Shown: piece after piece, positions 14,276 through 27,400 of the stretch
Numbering within the stretch: position 1 is the stretch's first letter
Layout of the letters: the number at the start of each line of letters is the position of its first letter
Source: Triops longicaudatus
Lineage: Eukaryota > Arthropoda > Branchiopoda > Notostraca > Triopsidae
NCBI GenBank assembly: GCA_022885665.1
Contig: JAGQDJ010000056.1
Coordinates: 231,687-295,686, forward strand
Direction of reading: 5' to 3'
Length of the DNA stretch: 64,000 nucleotides
Made by a program: the position numbers and the translations under genes
Notes under the pieces: generated by a model
What the model was told of the DNA's origin: nothing
What the model saw: the letters and a program-made list of their open reading frames with translations, nothing else
The model's database searches: none

Positions 14276-14779
14276 AAAACTAGTAGCACCATATTAATAG
14301 CATACATTATTGAAAGAGTGTCCTTTCACGTGTTTCAAAGCCTAACCGTACAGCGTTAGTGAGCTAATGGACCCTGACAGCCATTTACCTTAAGGCGATG
14401 ACGGTACCGCGAATTAATACGGGATAAAAGAAAAATGGATCCTTGTGAAGATAGGAATGGGTACTTTCTTGAACCATCTATAGGAGTTAGTGACCAGAAT
14501 TACTTTTTTGCCGCGTTCTCTCGTACTCTTAATGATTCTACCGAGTTTTAGCTAAAGACAACAGTAATCCCCATTACTGAGCTCCTCCCCCGTCTTACGT
14601 TTTCTCTAACGGTTATTGCTTTTATCGGGCGTAAATGTCGAAGAATAACGTTGCAGACAAATACAACCGCGACTACTGGATTCCAAAAGACTACCCTAAT
14701 GGTTAGCCTTTAACATTCTTTAGGAGAGATGGCGATTCTCTATAAAAATAGTGCACGGGTTTTTATTATGCTCCAAATA

Positions 14780-14948
14780 CAGAAGAATCTTATTGTAACG
14801 AACCCCCCTATAACGAACTGTCCGATTAAATAGAGGAATTTTAATGTAAAAAGTTGTGTAAATGTGTAAGAAATCAACTAATGTAGCAAGTTTCGGCAAT
14901 AATGTTTTTTCCATTACCATTGAGTTCGTTATAGCGAGGTTCTACTGT
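14780..14948. mobile_element. Tigger/pogo-like MITE, about 169 bp, TA-flanked
   Basis: The left end reads CAGAAGAATCTTATTGTAAC and the right end, in reverse complement, CAGTAGAACCTCGCTATAAC, both followed by GAAC. The element is bounded on each side by TA, the expected target duplication of Tc1/mariner-superfamily transposons. CAGT-type termini of this form are known from pogo/Tigger elements. There is no coding capacity, so it is a non-autonomous miniature element that needs a transposase in trans. Confidence 0.7.
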
Positions 14949-17900
14949 AGCAAAAAAAAATATAATAATAATAAATAACACGGATAAAAATTGGTAAAAA
15001 AATCAAACATAAATTAGAAAACACAGCAATAGACTAAGGCTGCTTTCCGCTGAAATTAAAATAACATTGAGTGATGGCAGAGAAATCAAATATTCAACAC
15101 GAATAAATGGTCCAATAAACGGAACGAGTAAATAAATTACTCAGGTACCAGTTTTTTAAGGCTGTTTGTTCGAGTCTAGTATTACGAACGCATGATCAAA
15201 GTGTTTTATCTCAGAGAAACTCATCTCCCTTTCCGTAACCCTAGTAAACTAGAGCACCGAGTTTCCAAACACGAACTCGGAGCTAATCCTAAACTTCAAC
15301 TTTAGGGTGGCTAAATTGAAATATAGTGCTGCCAAGTTGCCAACAACCTCATGTATACTGCTGTGCGACTTGTTTGGGAAGGCATAGCGGTGAGCGAGAG
15401 TTTGGGGGTGCTTTCCACGCGGGGAGCTTAAGCCCTCGAACACGGAGGATTTCTATTTGGCCGAAAGCTCGTTCGCATGCGAGAACTCGTGTCACTTTCT
15501 TTCTTCATGTACTCATTTCTTGCTTTACCTTCCTTTATCCATCCTCTTTCATCCTTTCGACTAGTACAGATGGACCCTGCAGTTTTACTCGGCTACTGGA
15601 AAATTATTGCGTCGTAGGGCACCATTGCTGGTTCTAACTCTCGCCACTCGCCAAATTCTCCACCATTACAAGCTCGTACTCGTACTCGTTGAGATAGTAA
15701 TGGAAACACTGCATGCAAAATCTTTGTGACGCACTAGGTCGTCTGGGCATCAGATTGGGTTAAAAGGACCGAGATCCTTGTTAATGGCTGCAGTAATTCG
15801 GTGCAAACTCTTTTGTTCCTCATTAGGAGAGAACAAAGTCTCTCAGAGTGGGGGTCCAGCACTTGTTAAGAGAATAACAAACTTTCAAGTGCTATTGGTG
15901 GGCAGAGAGGCTACTTTTTTCCAGATTTCCCCTTGAGGGTACACATTTCAAATAACGCACCCTGGGGCGAGAAAACAATGTGCTCCAAACATGTTTTATG
16001 CTCACGATTCCCTGCGTTTGTTTAGTAAAGAGGCAGTTATGCGTGTTTTGCTTGCACTCATGACGTAATTAAATACATGCAAGAGAAAATTTAATTTTCA
16101 ATATCTGCAGAAATGCCAGGTTTCAGCAATCGAGTGTGAAATTTGTTTACAAGCCTTCGGCAGTAATTCCTTCGTTTTTGACTCCAAACAAACTCTCGGG
16201 AAACATAAACATGCCGAGTGTCGTCAATAACTCTTCGTGCAAATTTCAAAGTAAATCGTATAACAGAACAAAGAACATGCGAGAATTGTCACGACAAACG
16301 AAACGCTGAACACAAAATTTACCGTCCCATACCAATAATAGTAAATAAACTTACATTTGTTTTTTCTTAATGCACCTGCGACATACAAAAGAACATTACA
16401 GTTAATCAGGTCATAAAAACGGCAAATAAATCTAGCTGCTAAAAAACTATATACATACTAATGAAAGTAAAATAAAGAAAGTGAAATATTAATAGAGTAT
16501 CGTTAAAGGATAAAAATTATAATCCAACTGACTGTCATGAGAGACAAAATGAAGTAAACCACAATAAATATTTGAGCCGTTGTATGCTTTCGGAAGGATT
16601 TATTCCGAAAAATATTGCCAACATTTTTTTAAAGGTGCTTTCATGAGTTCAGTCAGCGCAAAGCAGATTAAAGCTGCAAATTTTCTTTTTCTACTTAGTG
16701 TCTATTATTCCGGAAAAGTGAATAGAAGAGAACCGTAAAGCAGGGACAGAAATGTTTACAGTACCAGAAATGATTCATCTACAAAGGTATTTCAGACCTC
16801 TTTCTTCTTAAGCCACGGATGATAGATCTTCTCTGGTGGGCTCTCGACGAAAGTTCTTGTAACTCAAGTTTCTTGGCAACCGGTATTTCTCCTATAACCA
16901 TGCATAGGATTTCTTTCTTGTAACCCGGGATAAAAGAAAAGACAAGTTTTGAATAGGATTGCGCCCTCCAAGTAAAAAATAAGTTTTTCAAAACGCTCTT
17001 TGCTTGAAGCACAGTACTTGAGAAATCTGTCGCTCTTCAACCGCAGATAGCACCCCGAACCTGACTTGAATGCGAAAAAGGCGCTATTGCGACACAGAAG
17101 TAATAATCATATCACGACTCGTGAGATGTAGCATATTCCACCTCGAAACAAAGGTGTGAAAAATGAGAAAATATTTCTCTTAAACATTACTCAAAAAGCT
17201 CTTGGGAAATTCCTATCTGTTCTCACGTACTCTTCCTTGTAGCAATGCTAAATACCTTAAAAAGTATTATAATTTTAAATAAGTAAACTAAAATTTACAA
17301 TTAAATTTATAATTTTTTAGGAATGAAGTACGATTGGGTAATAAATGAATAGTATAAAATACTACAATTCAAGATATATAATTGTAACTCATAGCACTAG
17401 AATAGCAACTACAAAATAGTGCCTTAAAATGCAAAAATTTATGGATAAAAAGATATGAAAATACGTTAATGTATGTGATCATTTAAGAAAGTGAACGAAA
17501 GTGAAAAAGTAAAAAATGAGGCGATGAAAAGAATTCCGAAGAAATTTGAAAATAAGTGTTAAAAAAATACTTAAATTCGCTTCGCAGCGTACGGGAATTC
17601 GTTTGAATCTATTTCTTTTTTATTTTTTTCCTTAAGTTTCTAGAAGCTTAAAAGGCGTAAGCAACAAGAGCGCCGTTGGCGGCTTGAAAGAGAATTTAGA
17701 GCTGCATGTGTGGCCCAACGGTTTTCGTTCCTTTAATAGCATTGTTTCTCTCATTTTCTTATACTTCTTTACCCCAATGTCATCTGGTTAGGACGGGTTT
17801 TACCCAAGACGCCCTGAAACAGTACGATTTTCTCCAACTGTTGGCCATATTTTCACAAAAATAAAAGAAAAAGAGGATAATAGGACTTCATGTTAGGAGA

Positions 17901-18134
17901 GAAATAAATATATTCGTATCTTAATGGCTGTCATATCATGTAATGTTTCCTTTCTTCGTCCTTCGTTCTGTGTAAGCAAACCTCTCACGTTTAAGTTCCT
18001 AATTTGTAGCCGCATTTAGACGAAATGCATGGAGACAATTGTGGTTGCAGTTTATGTCGTCTTCATGGAAATTAGACAGCCATTTCCTCCAAGCGGATTT
18101 CATAACTCTGTCATTTTTTTCGTTTTCTTTGCAG

Positions 18135-18304
18135 ATTGCAGTGCGAAATCCCAATTCCTTTTGCGCGAAAATTTGAATTTTTGCAAAATAAAACAGACGT
18201 GAAGAATCACAGCAAAAAGCAAAGACGACGGGACGCACAGGGATCTGAACGACGAGGACCATGGCTGTTTAAAAGGATTGCAATGGCTTTGCTTAGCACT
18301 GGAA
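18135..18304 (+). promoter_or_regulatory. Probable 5' UTR of the CUB gene
   Basis: A pyrimidine-rich tract ending in TTTCTTTGCAG lies at 18,134, a strong-looking 3' splice site. An in-frame TGA at 18,200-18,202 separates any upstream reading from the coding frame, and no in-frame ATG occurs between it and 18,305. The sequence from 18,135 to the start codon is therefore best read as a spliced 5' untranslated segment. The transcription start and any upstream exon are not identifiable. Confidence 0.4.
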
Positions 18305-18449
18305 ATGGTCATGGACGCCTTAAGATCAGCTACTGTCGCCTTGTTTACTTTCATGGTCGTCATCTACACCATCATGATCGCCATCATTACGCCATCCCCA
18401 GCTCTCGCTTCGTCCCTCTCCTGGACGTCAATTAATATTGACAGCTCTA
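18305..18449 (+). other. CUB gene exon 1: signal peptide
   Basis: This exon encodes residues 1-48. MVMDALRSATV is followed by a long hydrophobic core (residues 11-28) and then TPSPALA, giving a good signal-peptidase site after Ala35. ATG at 18,305 has purines at -3 and +4; the second ATG at 18,311, two codons later, is an equal alternative. The exon ends in phase 1 at donor GTAAGT. Confidence 0.8.
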
Positions 18450-21400
18450 GTAAGTTTGGCTGCAAATTCGTGACACTTGTTCATTAACGTCATTTCACAA
18501 CTAAATACATCGTTATGTAAGAAAAAAACAACAGCTTTCATCAATAACTGTTGATTACACTTCAAATTAAGACCATATCGAAGAAAAAAGTTCTACTTAG
18601 AGGACCACAATGAAACGCTTATTAACGTCTATTATGACTAAGTTATTAATATTTTGCTTTTTATTCGCTTTGAAATTATTTTTTCAGTTTCTAATGTTTT
18701 ATTTTCTTTGTTCATTTATTTGACGTTTATTCACCTGTTTTTAAATGCTATACATTCTTTATTTATTTTTTACTTTCAACTCTTAGACATTTGGTCAATT
18801 TTTCTGTATTTTTCTGAAGGTGCGGTGGATTTGTGGACGGTGAGCTCTAGTGGCTGTGATTGTCCGTTCGATTCCGGTCACTCGGGCCGGAATTGCGCTT
18901 GTTGTGTTCAAGAAGGTGGCTGTCACTGTGGTCCAGCTTTGCCAAGTCGGTGTACGCAATGTGGCTTAGAGGATCGATGCGATCAAAGTAAGTCTTGGAT
19001 GGGTCTTTCTCAATCTTGCACTTCGTAAAGAAAAACACACACGTGTTCATATGTGTTAACCCCACCCCGCCTTGCCTCCGTCCTCCAGTTGGCGGTGACA
19101 GCAACGTCTTAGCTAAAATCATTGGGAATTAATCCTAAAAGCCAAGTTTCAGGGATTCACTGAAGTACGAACCAACAGTTTCAACTCTGGGTGGGTGACG
19201 TGTCTATCAAAGTCTGAAAACCCTAGAAACGGTTAGGAATTTCCTACCATCGGGAGTTAAGAGATGGTAGCATGACTGGCAAAAGGGGGAAATAGGGGGA
19301 CAACGTCTTTCTTAGATATGTAAGAATGTCTTTCCCATTTTAACTGGTACTTTGAAAACTTGGAAAGCAAGGGAGGGATTAATGAGGAAGTTTTGAGCGA
19401 GCTGGTACTGTTACTGCTTGTCATTACGGTACTTTTCAGTGTTTCGGGGAAAACTATATTTGGGACTCGCGAAGTGTGACGACTTTCCTAATCCACCCCT
19501 CTTTTCGGTTTGTTTCGTAACTTTGTTTCGAATGGTTAACGAACACTCGGCTTTTACTTGGCTTTTTACGACTCGTTTCATGACGCCATCTCGACTGTTC
19601 ATCTCCAACGCAGTTATTAGAAGCTTCCTAGTCGCTTATTATTGCTACTTTTACCTCCCTGTATATGCTCCCTTAACGCCTTGAGCATTAAACCTGTATA
19701 CCACCAGTACTACAATCCTGTTCATTGAGTCGAAAGACTGTGCGGAATACTCGTGTAGAACTGTATTGCCACACCTTTTTCTTGCGATCAAGGTCTCGAA
19801 CATTGCGCCCAACAGTGTCTTCCAGCACTTTTCCGTTGTTAATTAAATTCGAAGAATTAATGAAGTCTAATAACACAATAATGAACCTGGAATATGGTAT
19901 CTCACCATCTCGGAGAACGGAGCGTCAGTATGTTAGTCCGTGATGACGTTATTGGCTGTGTACTGTTTATTTTTGACGTTGTCAACCTGACTTTAATTTA
20001 TTGAATTCCTAGAACTTTATAACCTTACTTTCTTCGCTGATCTTTCTCGGATGCTCTCATTACTCATTCAAATTCCCGCCAATTTATTTGGTGACTAAAC
20101 ATCTGGCGTTTACCATTCGACAACTAAACCACAAGTTTTAAATAATGATAATTCTTGGCTAAAGGTAACAAAGAATTTGCCTGTGATCCGTTTCCGTAGA
20201 TTTTCACGATGCAATTTTGCCATCTTTGGGAATGAAGACGTTAATTGCCACAACTTCCTGCCTTAGATTTTTGATCCATCAAAAGAGGAGCGGGGGGGGG
20301 GGGGACAAGAAGGTCGTCAGGACCAACTGACTGTGCTCAGTTTTCAGCCATTCAGAAAAAAAGCAAAATTTAATTTAGAGCTATTTTATTTCAGATAATG
20401 AGTTCAGTTCAACCATCTTTCAAAATCTGAACGTCACCACGCTGGTTCTTTATGACGTCATGGCTCGCCTTTCGCCGTCGTTACACGGTAGTGGCAAAAA
20501 TTAAGCAATATTCTACATAGCAATAATTATTTCTTAAATAAAATTCTAACAGAAAATAGGTCTATTAGTGCTGTTTTCGAACTCAAATGGGAGCAAGGCA
20601 ACAATGAAACTACAGCTAGTATTCATTCGAACCATTCCTGGATCTTAAACTTAGCCATCTAAACGTGTATGGCGTCACTTTTAACTGTTCCAGCCTTTGT
20701 AATCGAAAATCTAAGAAAACATGACGTAATTGAAGCTCAGCGTGACATTCAAATACTCACAATGTTCAGTTTTGAAAAGTTGTGAATGGTGCTATTACAG
20801 TAAAGACAACAACAGTGGTCGTCAAAACGAATGTAATGATAAGATTTCGCCATATTTGGCTTCAGTTAACTAATACCTGCCAGTTTTACTCTCCACAGGA
20901 ATGGCGGGAAAATGCCGTCATACAGGTTCCTTAGGCAGCGATCTATTCTCTGCTGCGACGAGAATAAGTACGAGTGGACATAAATCCGTTTCCAACCGTA
21001 ATTGAGTCAAAGCAACAACGATCTCATTTCAAGGTCACTTGAATGTCACCAGCACTTTCAATCTGGATTAATTTCTGCAGTAATGCTCTCTCGGTTTCAA
21101 AAAGCTTGAGGGCTTCCCCGCTAACGTACTTCCCTGAAATAGTAAACGATTGTGTACCGTACTCTACTCCTATAATACAGTATTATGTGCTGTTACTATG
21201 CAAGTACCGCGCAAAACCCTCTGAGGAGAAATTATCTGCTATCTGAATCACGCTATTGGCAACCATTCCTGGAAAGTTATTCGCCTATTGACAACTGAAG
21301 GGCACTGAATACAAAGTCGGATTGCGGTTTGTCTTTCTACCCACTCCTTTCCTCTCTCCTCTCGTTCTCTCGATTTCAAGTCTCCGTTTCTCTCCCGCAC

Positions 21401-24400
21401 TTTCGTCTCTCTCTCTCTGAATCTGACGAACGTAGGGAACCAACTTTCTTCCCATGCCTCGTTGGGTTTCTAACACTCCTTAGGGGGATTTCCGTGGACG
21501 ATTCGTGTGAACATTCTCCCGAGTTATAAAACCAGTCGTAAGATTCGTCTACAAGGATACGTTTCTTTTTTTTACCCCTCCTTGCGTACCTCCCTTTTCC
21601 AGCTAAGCCTCCATAAGACTGTCCCTGCTACAACTTTTACTATTACTACGCAGCAATACTCTTTTTCGTACCCAAACGCCGATGTCTTATCTCATTTCTT
21701 TTCCTTTTAGCGTATCTTACCGTCCGTTTATTTCTTTTCTTCACTTTCAACCCCACAAATCTTTACATGTTTGATAAAAATGCACTGCAACTACAATTTT
21801 TAGTCAGGTATTTCTGAAAATACAAATAAACCTTAACTCAAGGTAGGGATAAATGGCTTCTAAGGAGACAAGGTACCCGAACCTCCCCCCCCCCCCCAAC
21901 AATCAGAGAGCTACTCAACATTCCTTTTTATCTCTTTAACTGTTTTTTTCTTATTTCGAGTTCTATTCATTTTTCGTTCAATTTTTTACACAGTGCTATA
22001 ATGCAACGAAGCAGAAATCTGAAAAGGGAGTAGTTTTAGAGCGTTATATACCTCTTCTTTCCTTGTACAAACCTCCCAGTATCCTAGAGGGATGCAATTG
22101 TTGTACGCCAGAGGATAAACTTAGGGGGATAAGAAGAGGAAAAATCCTTTAGGAGTAGTAACACAGTACTGGGATCCGAAAACGATTGCAAGGTGGCGAT
22201 TCAATTGAGAGAAAAACGGGGAGAAATGCTTTTTGCTTCTTTTGCCGAAAGAAAAACACTGTTATTCCCCACCCAATACGAGCAACAAAACACTTCTGCT
22301 TCAGTTTGCTATGGGTGTACTCTCCAACGTCAGCAAGTTCTTAGAGCCCTTTTCACTCATTTGCTGTCACGGAGCTTTTCTTCGTCTCATAGTCAATCAA
22401 CCAGTCTTTCCTGGTCAGTACTCTCCCCGAGGCGAATACCAACAACTTTCAGAAGAAAGACACGCAAATCGTAAAAACAGAGAAAAAAAAAAGAGACATA
22501 TTTAGGAGTAGTTTTTCCTTCGTATTCGCAACGTTGTACACAAAAATACACGCAACAATGTTAGAAAAACTCCATGAACCAAGATTTCCTATTTAAGCTT
22601 TTCTGGAAAGAAAGAAAAATCTGATATCGGCTTAGAGCGAAAAACTTAAATTGACATTTTGTGTATTTTGTGGTAAAATTCCTCTTGTTTTACGCTTCGT
22701 GTTGCTGCCACGTAACTAATAATATGAATAGTCTTTTTTTACGAGTATAAAATCCAGAGGTGTCACGCTGAGCATCGGCCACTTGCGTTACATCCGGTTG
22801 ACGTCGGTTAGACGGTTCTAAACGCATTACCGCACACTCGTATTTCACAAGAGAGGTCTAAAAATTTGACAAGAACAGTTTTCAGACAATCTTGTCCCTA
22901 ATAAGCAACCCAGCGTGACAGCTTTTTTTTTACCTCGTTCAAAATTGAATGTACCCCGAAAATCCACTAAAAATAAAAAATAATAAGGTTAACAGTTGCA
23001 GCAACGGTGTTATGGTAGTTCTAGCAACACACCTTTTTTGCTCGTACTTCTGAACCCCCGTCGGAGAGGCGTAAAGAACGTCTCGGGGAAGAATTTGGGC
23101 CAGAAAAAGCCCCGAAAAAGGCAAGCGTAGGCGAAGACTATATCGTAGCTTTGTTTTCCGTGTTGACTTGGAAAAAAAAATACTCGCTGAAGTGCCGAAT
23201 TCCTTGCTCGCTTGGAGTGTTTGAAAGCACCATACTCATTGTATTGTATAGCTTCCTACCAATAGGTTCGCTATTTGTTCTTCTCCTGGGCCGGAATAGA
23301 GTGTTTTCTTAAACGGTTTGATCTTCGTCAATGTTTTCGAGTGTTGGAGGAAAAAGGAAAGGAAATAGAGAGGGGGAGTATAAGAAAAACGACCGACGTA
23401 AAAAGGAGCAAGTTCTCTCAGATGATAAACCATACTAAGATTTTTTTTACTGACCAGTAGCCTCAAAAGCGGCTTTTGAATCGTTCATATCTGCAATTGT
23501 ACCAGTCTGGAATGCTTACAGCCAACTTCGTGATTCTTATCCTTGTGCTGCAAACAAAAATACGATATTTTACGAACTTTATATGCTCTGTTTCCATTCA
23601 TTTTAAGCGAATTTAGTCTTCTATATTTTAATTTTTTATGGAATTAGTGCTGATTTAAATTTAATTAAAAACTACTTCATAGAAATAACAAACCGAATTT
23701 TTAACTACAAATTTTTAAAGAAAATTACTGCGTCTTACGTGAATTACAAGCTTATTTTTATTAAAGTTGCGTTTTAGTATTATATATTGCGTATTAATTA
23801 TTTTCTTTTGCAAATAAAATGAAGAAATGCGAATTATTTTCGGGCTTCTAAGAACGAGTCCAAAATATTCGTCGGAAAATCTTGCTTTGGCATAGCTTAC
23901 TTTCTGGCACAGCAGGAAAATGATTGCAGGGATTTTTCTTTTACAATGGTTTGTTTGCTTTTTAGCTTGATACACTTAATTCAATTGCGTTTTTGATGTA
24001 CGACTCTAATTAGCTGCAGTGTATGAACCAGGCTTGTAAGTCCGAAAAAAAAAATCGATTTCAGCGAAGTCCAACTCTTTCCGCTTCGTTAAAAGCACTT
24101 GCAACTCCAAGTCCTAATCGTACTTTTTATCTAAAAATAATTCCAAATCCAAGCCTTTGTACTAACGTTCTAAAGAAGCTGAAGTCGAAGTTCAACTCCT
24201 AGCAAAGGAACTGAGTAAGCCCATTAAATGCTGCATTTCCATACAAATTGGCAACTATTTACAGCAATTTATTTCTTTTAAGAATACTGAGCCCTCTCTC
24301 ATCATTGAATAAACTGCTTATGTTATGTAAAAAAAACATTCTTAAAAACATTCGTAGTTATCTTTTCAAACGGGTAACTATTTGCAAAGATGCAACAAAC

Positions 24401-27400
24401 AGAACTCTTTCTCTAGTTCATCTCAATCAGCTGATGCCAAATCAAGTGCAAGTTCAACTCGCTTATGAAAAAAAAAAATGTCGAACTTGGCCAATTCCGC
24501 TTCAAGCCAATAAATAGGCTTAATCCGGGCTTAAGTGCAAATCAAATCCAATTCCTTACAAGCCTGGTATGAACGTAACCGTGAACACACGTCATTGTAG
24601 CTCTTACATTAATTTCCTGCTTTTTTTCGAAGCAGCAGAAGAGGGAATTTGTGAATGAGAGAGCTTAACAAACATGAATACCTTCCTTTTCAGAGAAGAA
24701 AAAGGACGAAAAGAAACTCGCTCTTCCTGCTATTAAAAGTAAATTTCACATCATTAACCTTCCTGTTGAAACTTCTTCAAACAAAGGCAAGTTATCCATC
24801 TTGCGCTCCCCAAGTTCTCTCTAATCTCAAAAAATGGCTGTCAATTTTATAAATCTGACGTCAAAAGTCAAAAGGCTGCCATCAATTTCTTCACAGGAAT
24901 GAACTTGATAATTTATGCGAAAACGTTCGATTTTACTCATTTTTCTTGACTTGTTGAAGGACAAAAAGGAGAGGGAAAAAAGTCTTAGAAAATTCACCCT
25001 TCATCAATAATTCCAATCTTTCGCCTTCATTAGACGTGCAACCAGGCTTATCCACTCAACCCAGACACACTAGTTTCCTATTGTTGCATTAAATAAATTA
25101 AAAATAAGGATATTTTCGAAAATTGCCTACTGCCTATTTAGGGGAGGAAATGTTGCAACAAAGAATAAAAGCCATTGTGTAAAAAATCTCAATTTTTTGT
25201 CTTTCACGAACCAACAATAAGGTATTCTTAGGCTCAAATTTTTAATTTATCAACACTGCTTCGATAATGGGAAGTTACATTGAATTTCGTACGATTTCTT
25301 CATCAGAGTGTTATTTTAATATTTTCTTAGTTTTTCTTTATCATTCTCTCGCTTAGGCCCTTTTTTTACTTTTACTATGTTGTTAATGAATAAAAAGATA
25401 GGATAAAAATAGACAAAACTGAATTCTCATTATTTATGGAAGCGAGTAAACGAAGAACTCTGCATCCATTCTGACTGTCTGTTTCCCGTGTTTCACGGTA
25501 TAGTTTTCACACAAGAGACGCGACGCGTTTTAAAACAACATGCCGGGCTGTGAAATTGGCAATGTGCCGCTATATAAAGCAACACTGTAAGGCTGCACTG
25601 AAATTTTAACCAGGACAAGGTGGCAACGATAGCTCCTTTTTTACTGCGTAGCACTGCGGATCACACAGTAAATCTCTCTTCGTTCTTTAATTTATTTTTC
25701 ACGCAGTTTTTTAGTATTCACTCAACTTCTCGGGTTTAAACGCACACAATGGTTGTAGCTCGCTGTAATATGTACAGCTATGCCCTCTACATCCTTTCTA
25801 CCCGCAAACGGTAAGACACGCAACCAAGCTCTACAAGCTCCACCTATAAAGGTTCCAAAGCACTCTACGGGGTTGCATCTTTCTCTCTATATATTGTTCA
25901 CGACTCCCATAAAAATTCGTTTCACATCGTCCCTCCTCTTAAGTATTCTGCTCATAATGTCTTTTTAAGGTGTTAAGGGGTACGACGTACATGCGTAGTA
26001 ATTAAAAGGCCAGGATTGTTTACACACAGTGCTGAATAGCATAGTTACCGTGTCGTATAAACACAGTACGTCAAAAGTAACCTGCTTGCACGCTAAAAAC
26101 GACGAGTTTTAAAAAAATGGAATTGTATAAGTTAGTGCAAGTAAGCCCAGGAGGAATTCATTGTAGCTGAGACGTAATTCTAGCTTAACAGACTTTGTTT
26201 TGTTTTTTATAGAGAAACGTGAATGGCTCTTCACGAGTATTATGACGAGAGCCAGCACGTATAACTGCATTATACCAAGCGTTTAAATGCGAAGACTTGC
26301 CATCTCTGTATTTTACCCCAGATGGGGTACGACTTTTAAGTTGGTACCTTCCTTGAAAGAGTCTGTTGGGGTAGGTGTAAAGGGAGAAGGGTAAAGTTGG
26401 TAGGGGTTAGTGAAACTTAGCCAAATGGCCGCCATTTTGTCAAAGACTCCAGAGCGCCAATGCTTCTGCTGGTCAGTGAGGACATAAAAGAAATGTTGGG
26501 TACTTAAGAAGGCAGACGTAACGGGAAATGGAAATAGGTAAAGCTTACAGGAAGCACGTTACGGGAATGATTGGGGGAATTCTACGTGAATCTGGGGGTG
26601 AAAGGATTCAGGAATTACGACTTGACCCATTTTTGGGTCCCAGATGGGCAGTGGTTCAAGAGGGGAAGTCAGATTTGTGTGCTGTGGCAACAAATGGATG
26701 ACTACTGAGTGATTTCTGAAAGGGTTGAAAGGTAGGAATAAAGAGAAATTTCTGACGCTGAACGTAGTTCTGTATATATTTTGAAAATGACAGTTTTTCT
26801 GTTTTTAAAAGTAACGTAGAAATTTCTGCAATCCTAAAGAAAGCAGGAATTGCTGAAATATTGAAAACTAAGCCATATACAGTTCTGATAGTATTTCTGT
26901 AAGTAATTTTGGCAGATATTTCTGTAAGTAAACGCTTTTTTGCTTTTTAGCTACCGTGTTGAAAAGTTTTTAGTCCTGAAATAAGCAAAAATAGCTGAAT
27001 CGTTAAAATGGAGAAAGATTGCTAGTGCAAAAACAGTCCGGCGAGTACTTCAGCAAGCATTTCTACCAGTTGCACCTCTTCTATTTTAAATACCGTGAAG
27101 AAGCTTAAATAGTCCTTAAATGAGAACAAATGGCAATAGTTAAATAATACTAAATTAGGCGGCTACGGTAACCATAGTTCTGAGAAAATTTCTGCAAGTA
27201 TTTCTGCAATGTACAAAGTTTATCTATTTCTGTTTAATTTTCAAGGCGACACTTTGTAAATTTATACAGTGTAAAACCAGGCAAACATTGCAGAAAAAAA
27301 TGCAATGTACCTTGAAAACATAGCTGTAGCTTAAGACTTGTATTCAAAACGTGGAATCACGAGATGTGTTGATGCATTCGGTGTTTAACGACATTCGCAC

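Larger units (their letters stand above)
1..18134. other. Region without a supportable gene
   Basis: I see no conserved protein, no consistent exon chain and no tRNA-like B box with matching stems here. Open frames are short, AT-driven and often open on both strands. What can be seen is a pair of similar hairpins near 280 and 411, a GC-richer CpG-containing patch near 905-980, a C-run next to a CA repeat at 2,378-2,404, members of two transposon-relic families (near 1,261, 7,881, 9,149 and 14,780), a purine-rich stretch at about 9,340-9,610 and a degenerate tandem array at about 13,980-14,275. The right end may hold the promoter and an untranslated first exon of the CUB gene, because a good acceptor lies at 18,134. 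Confidence 0.55.
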
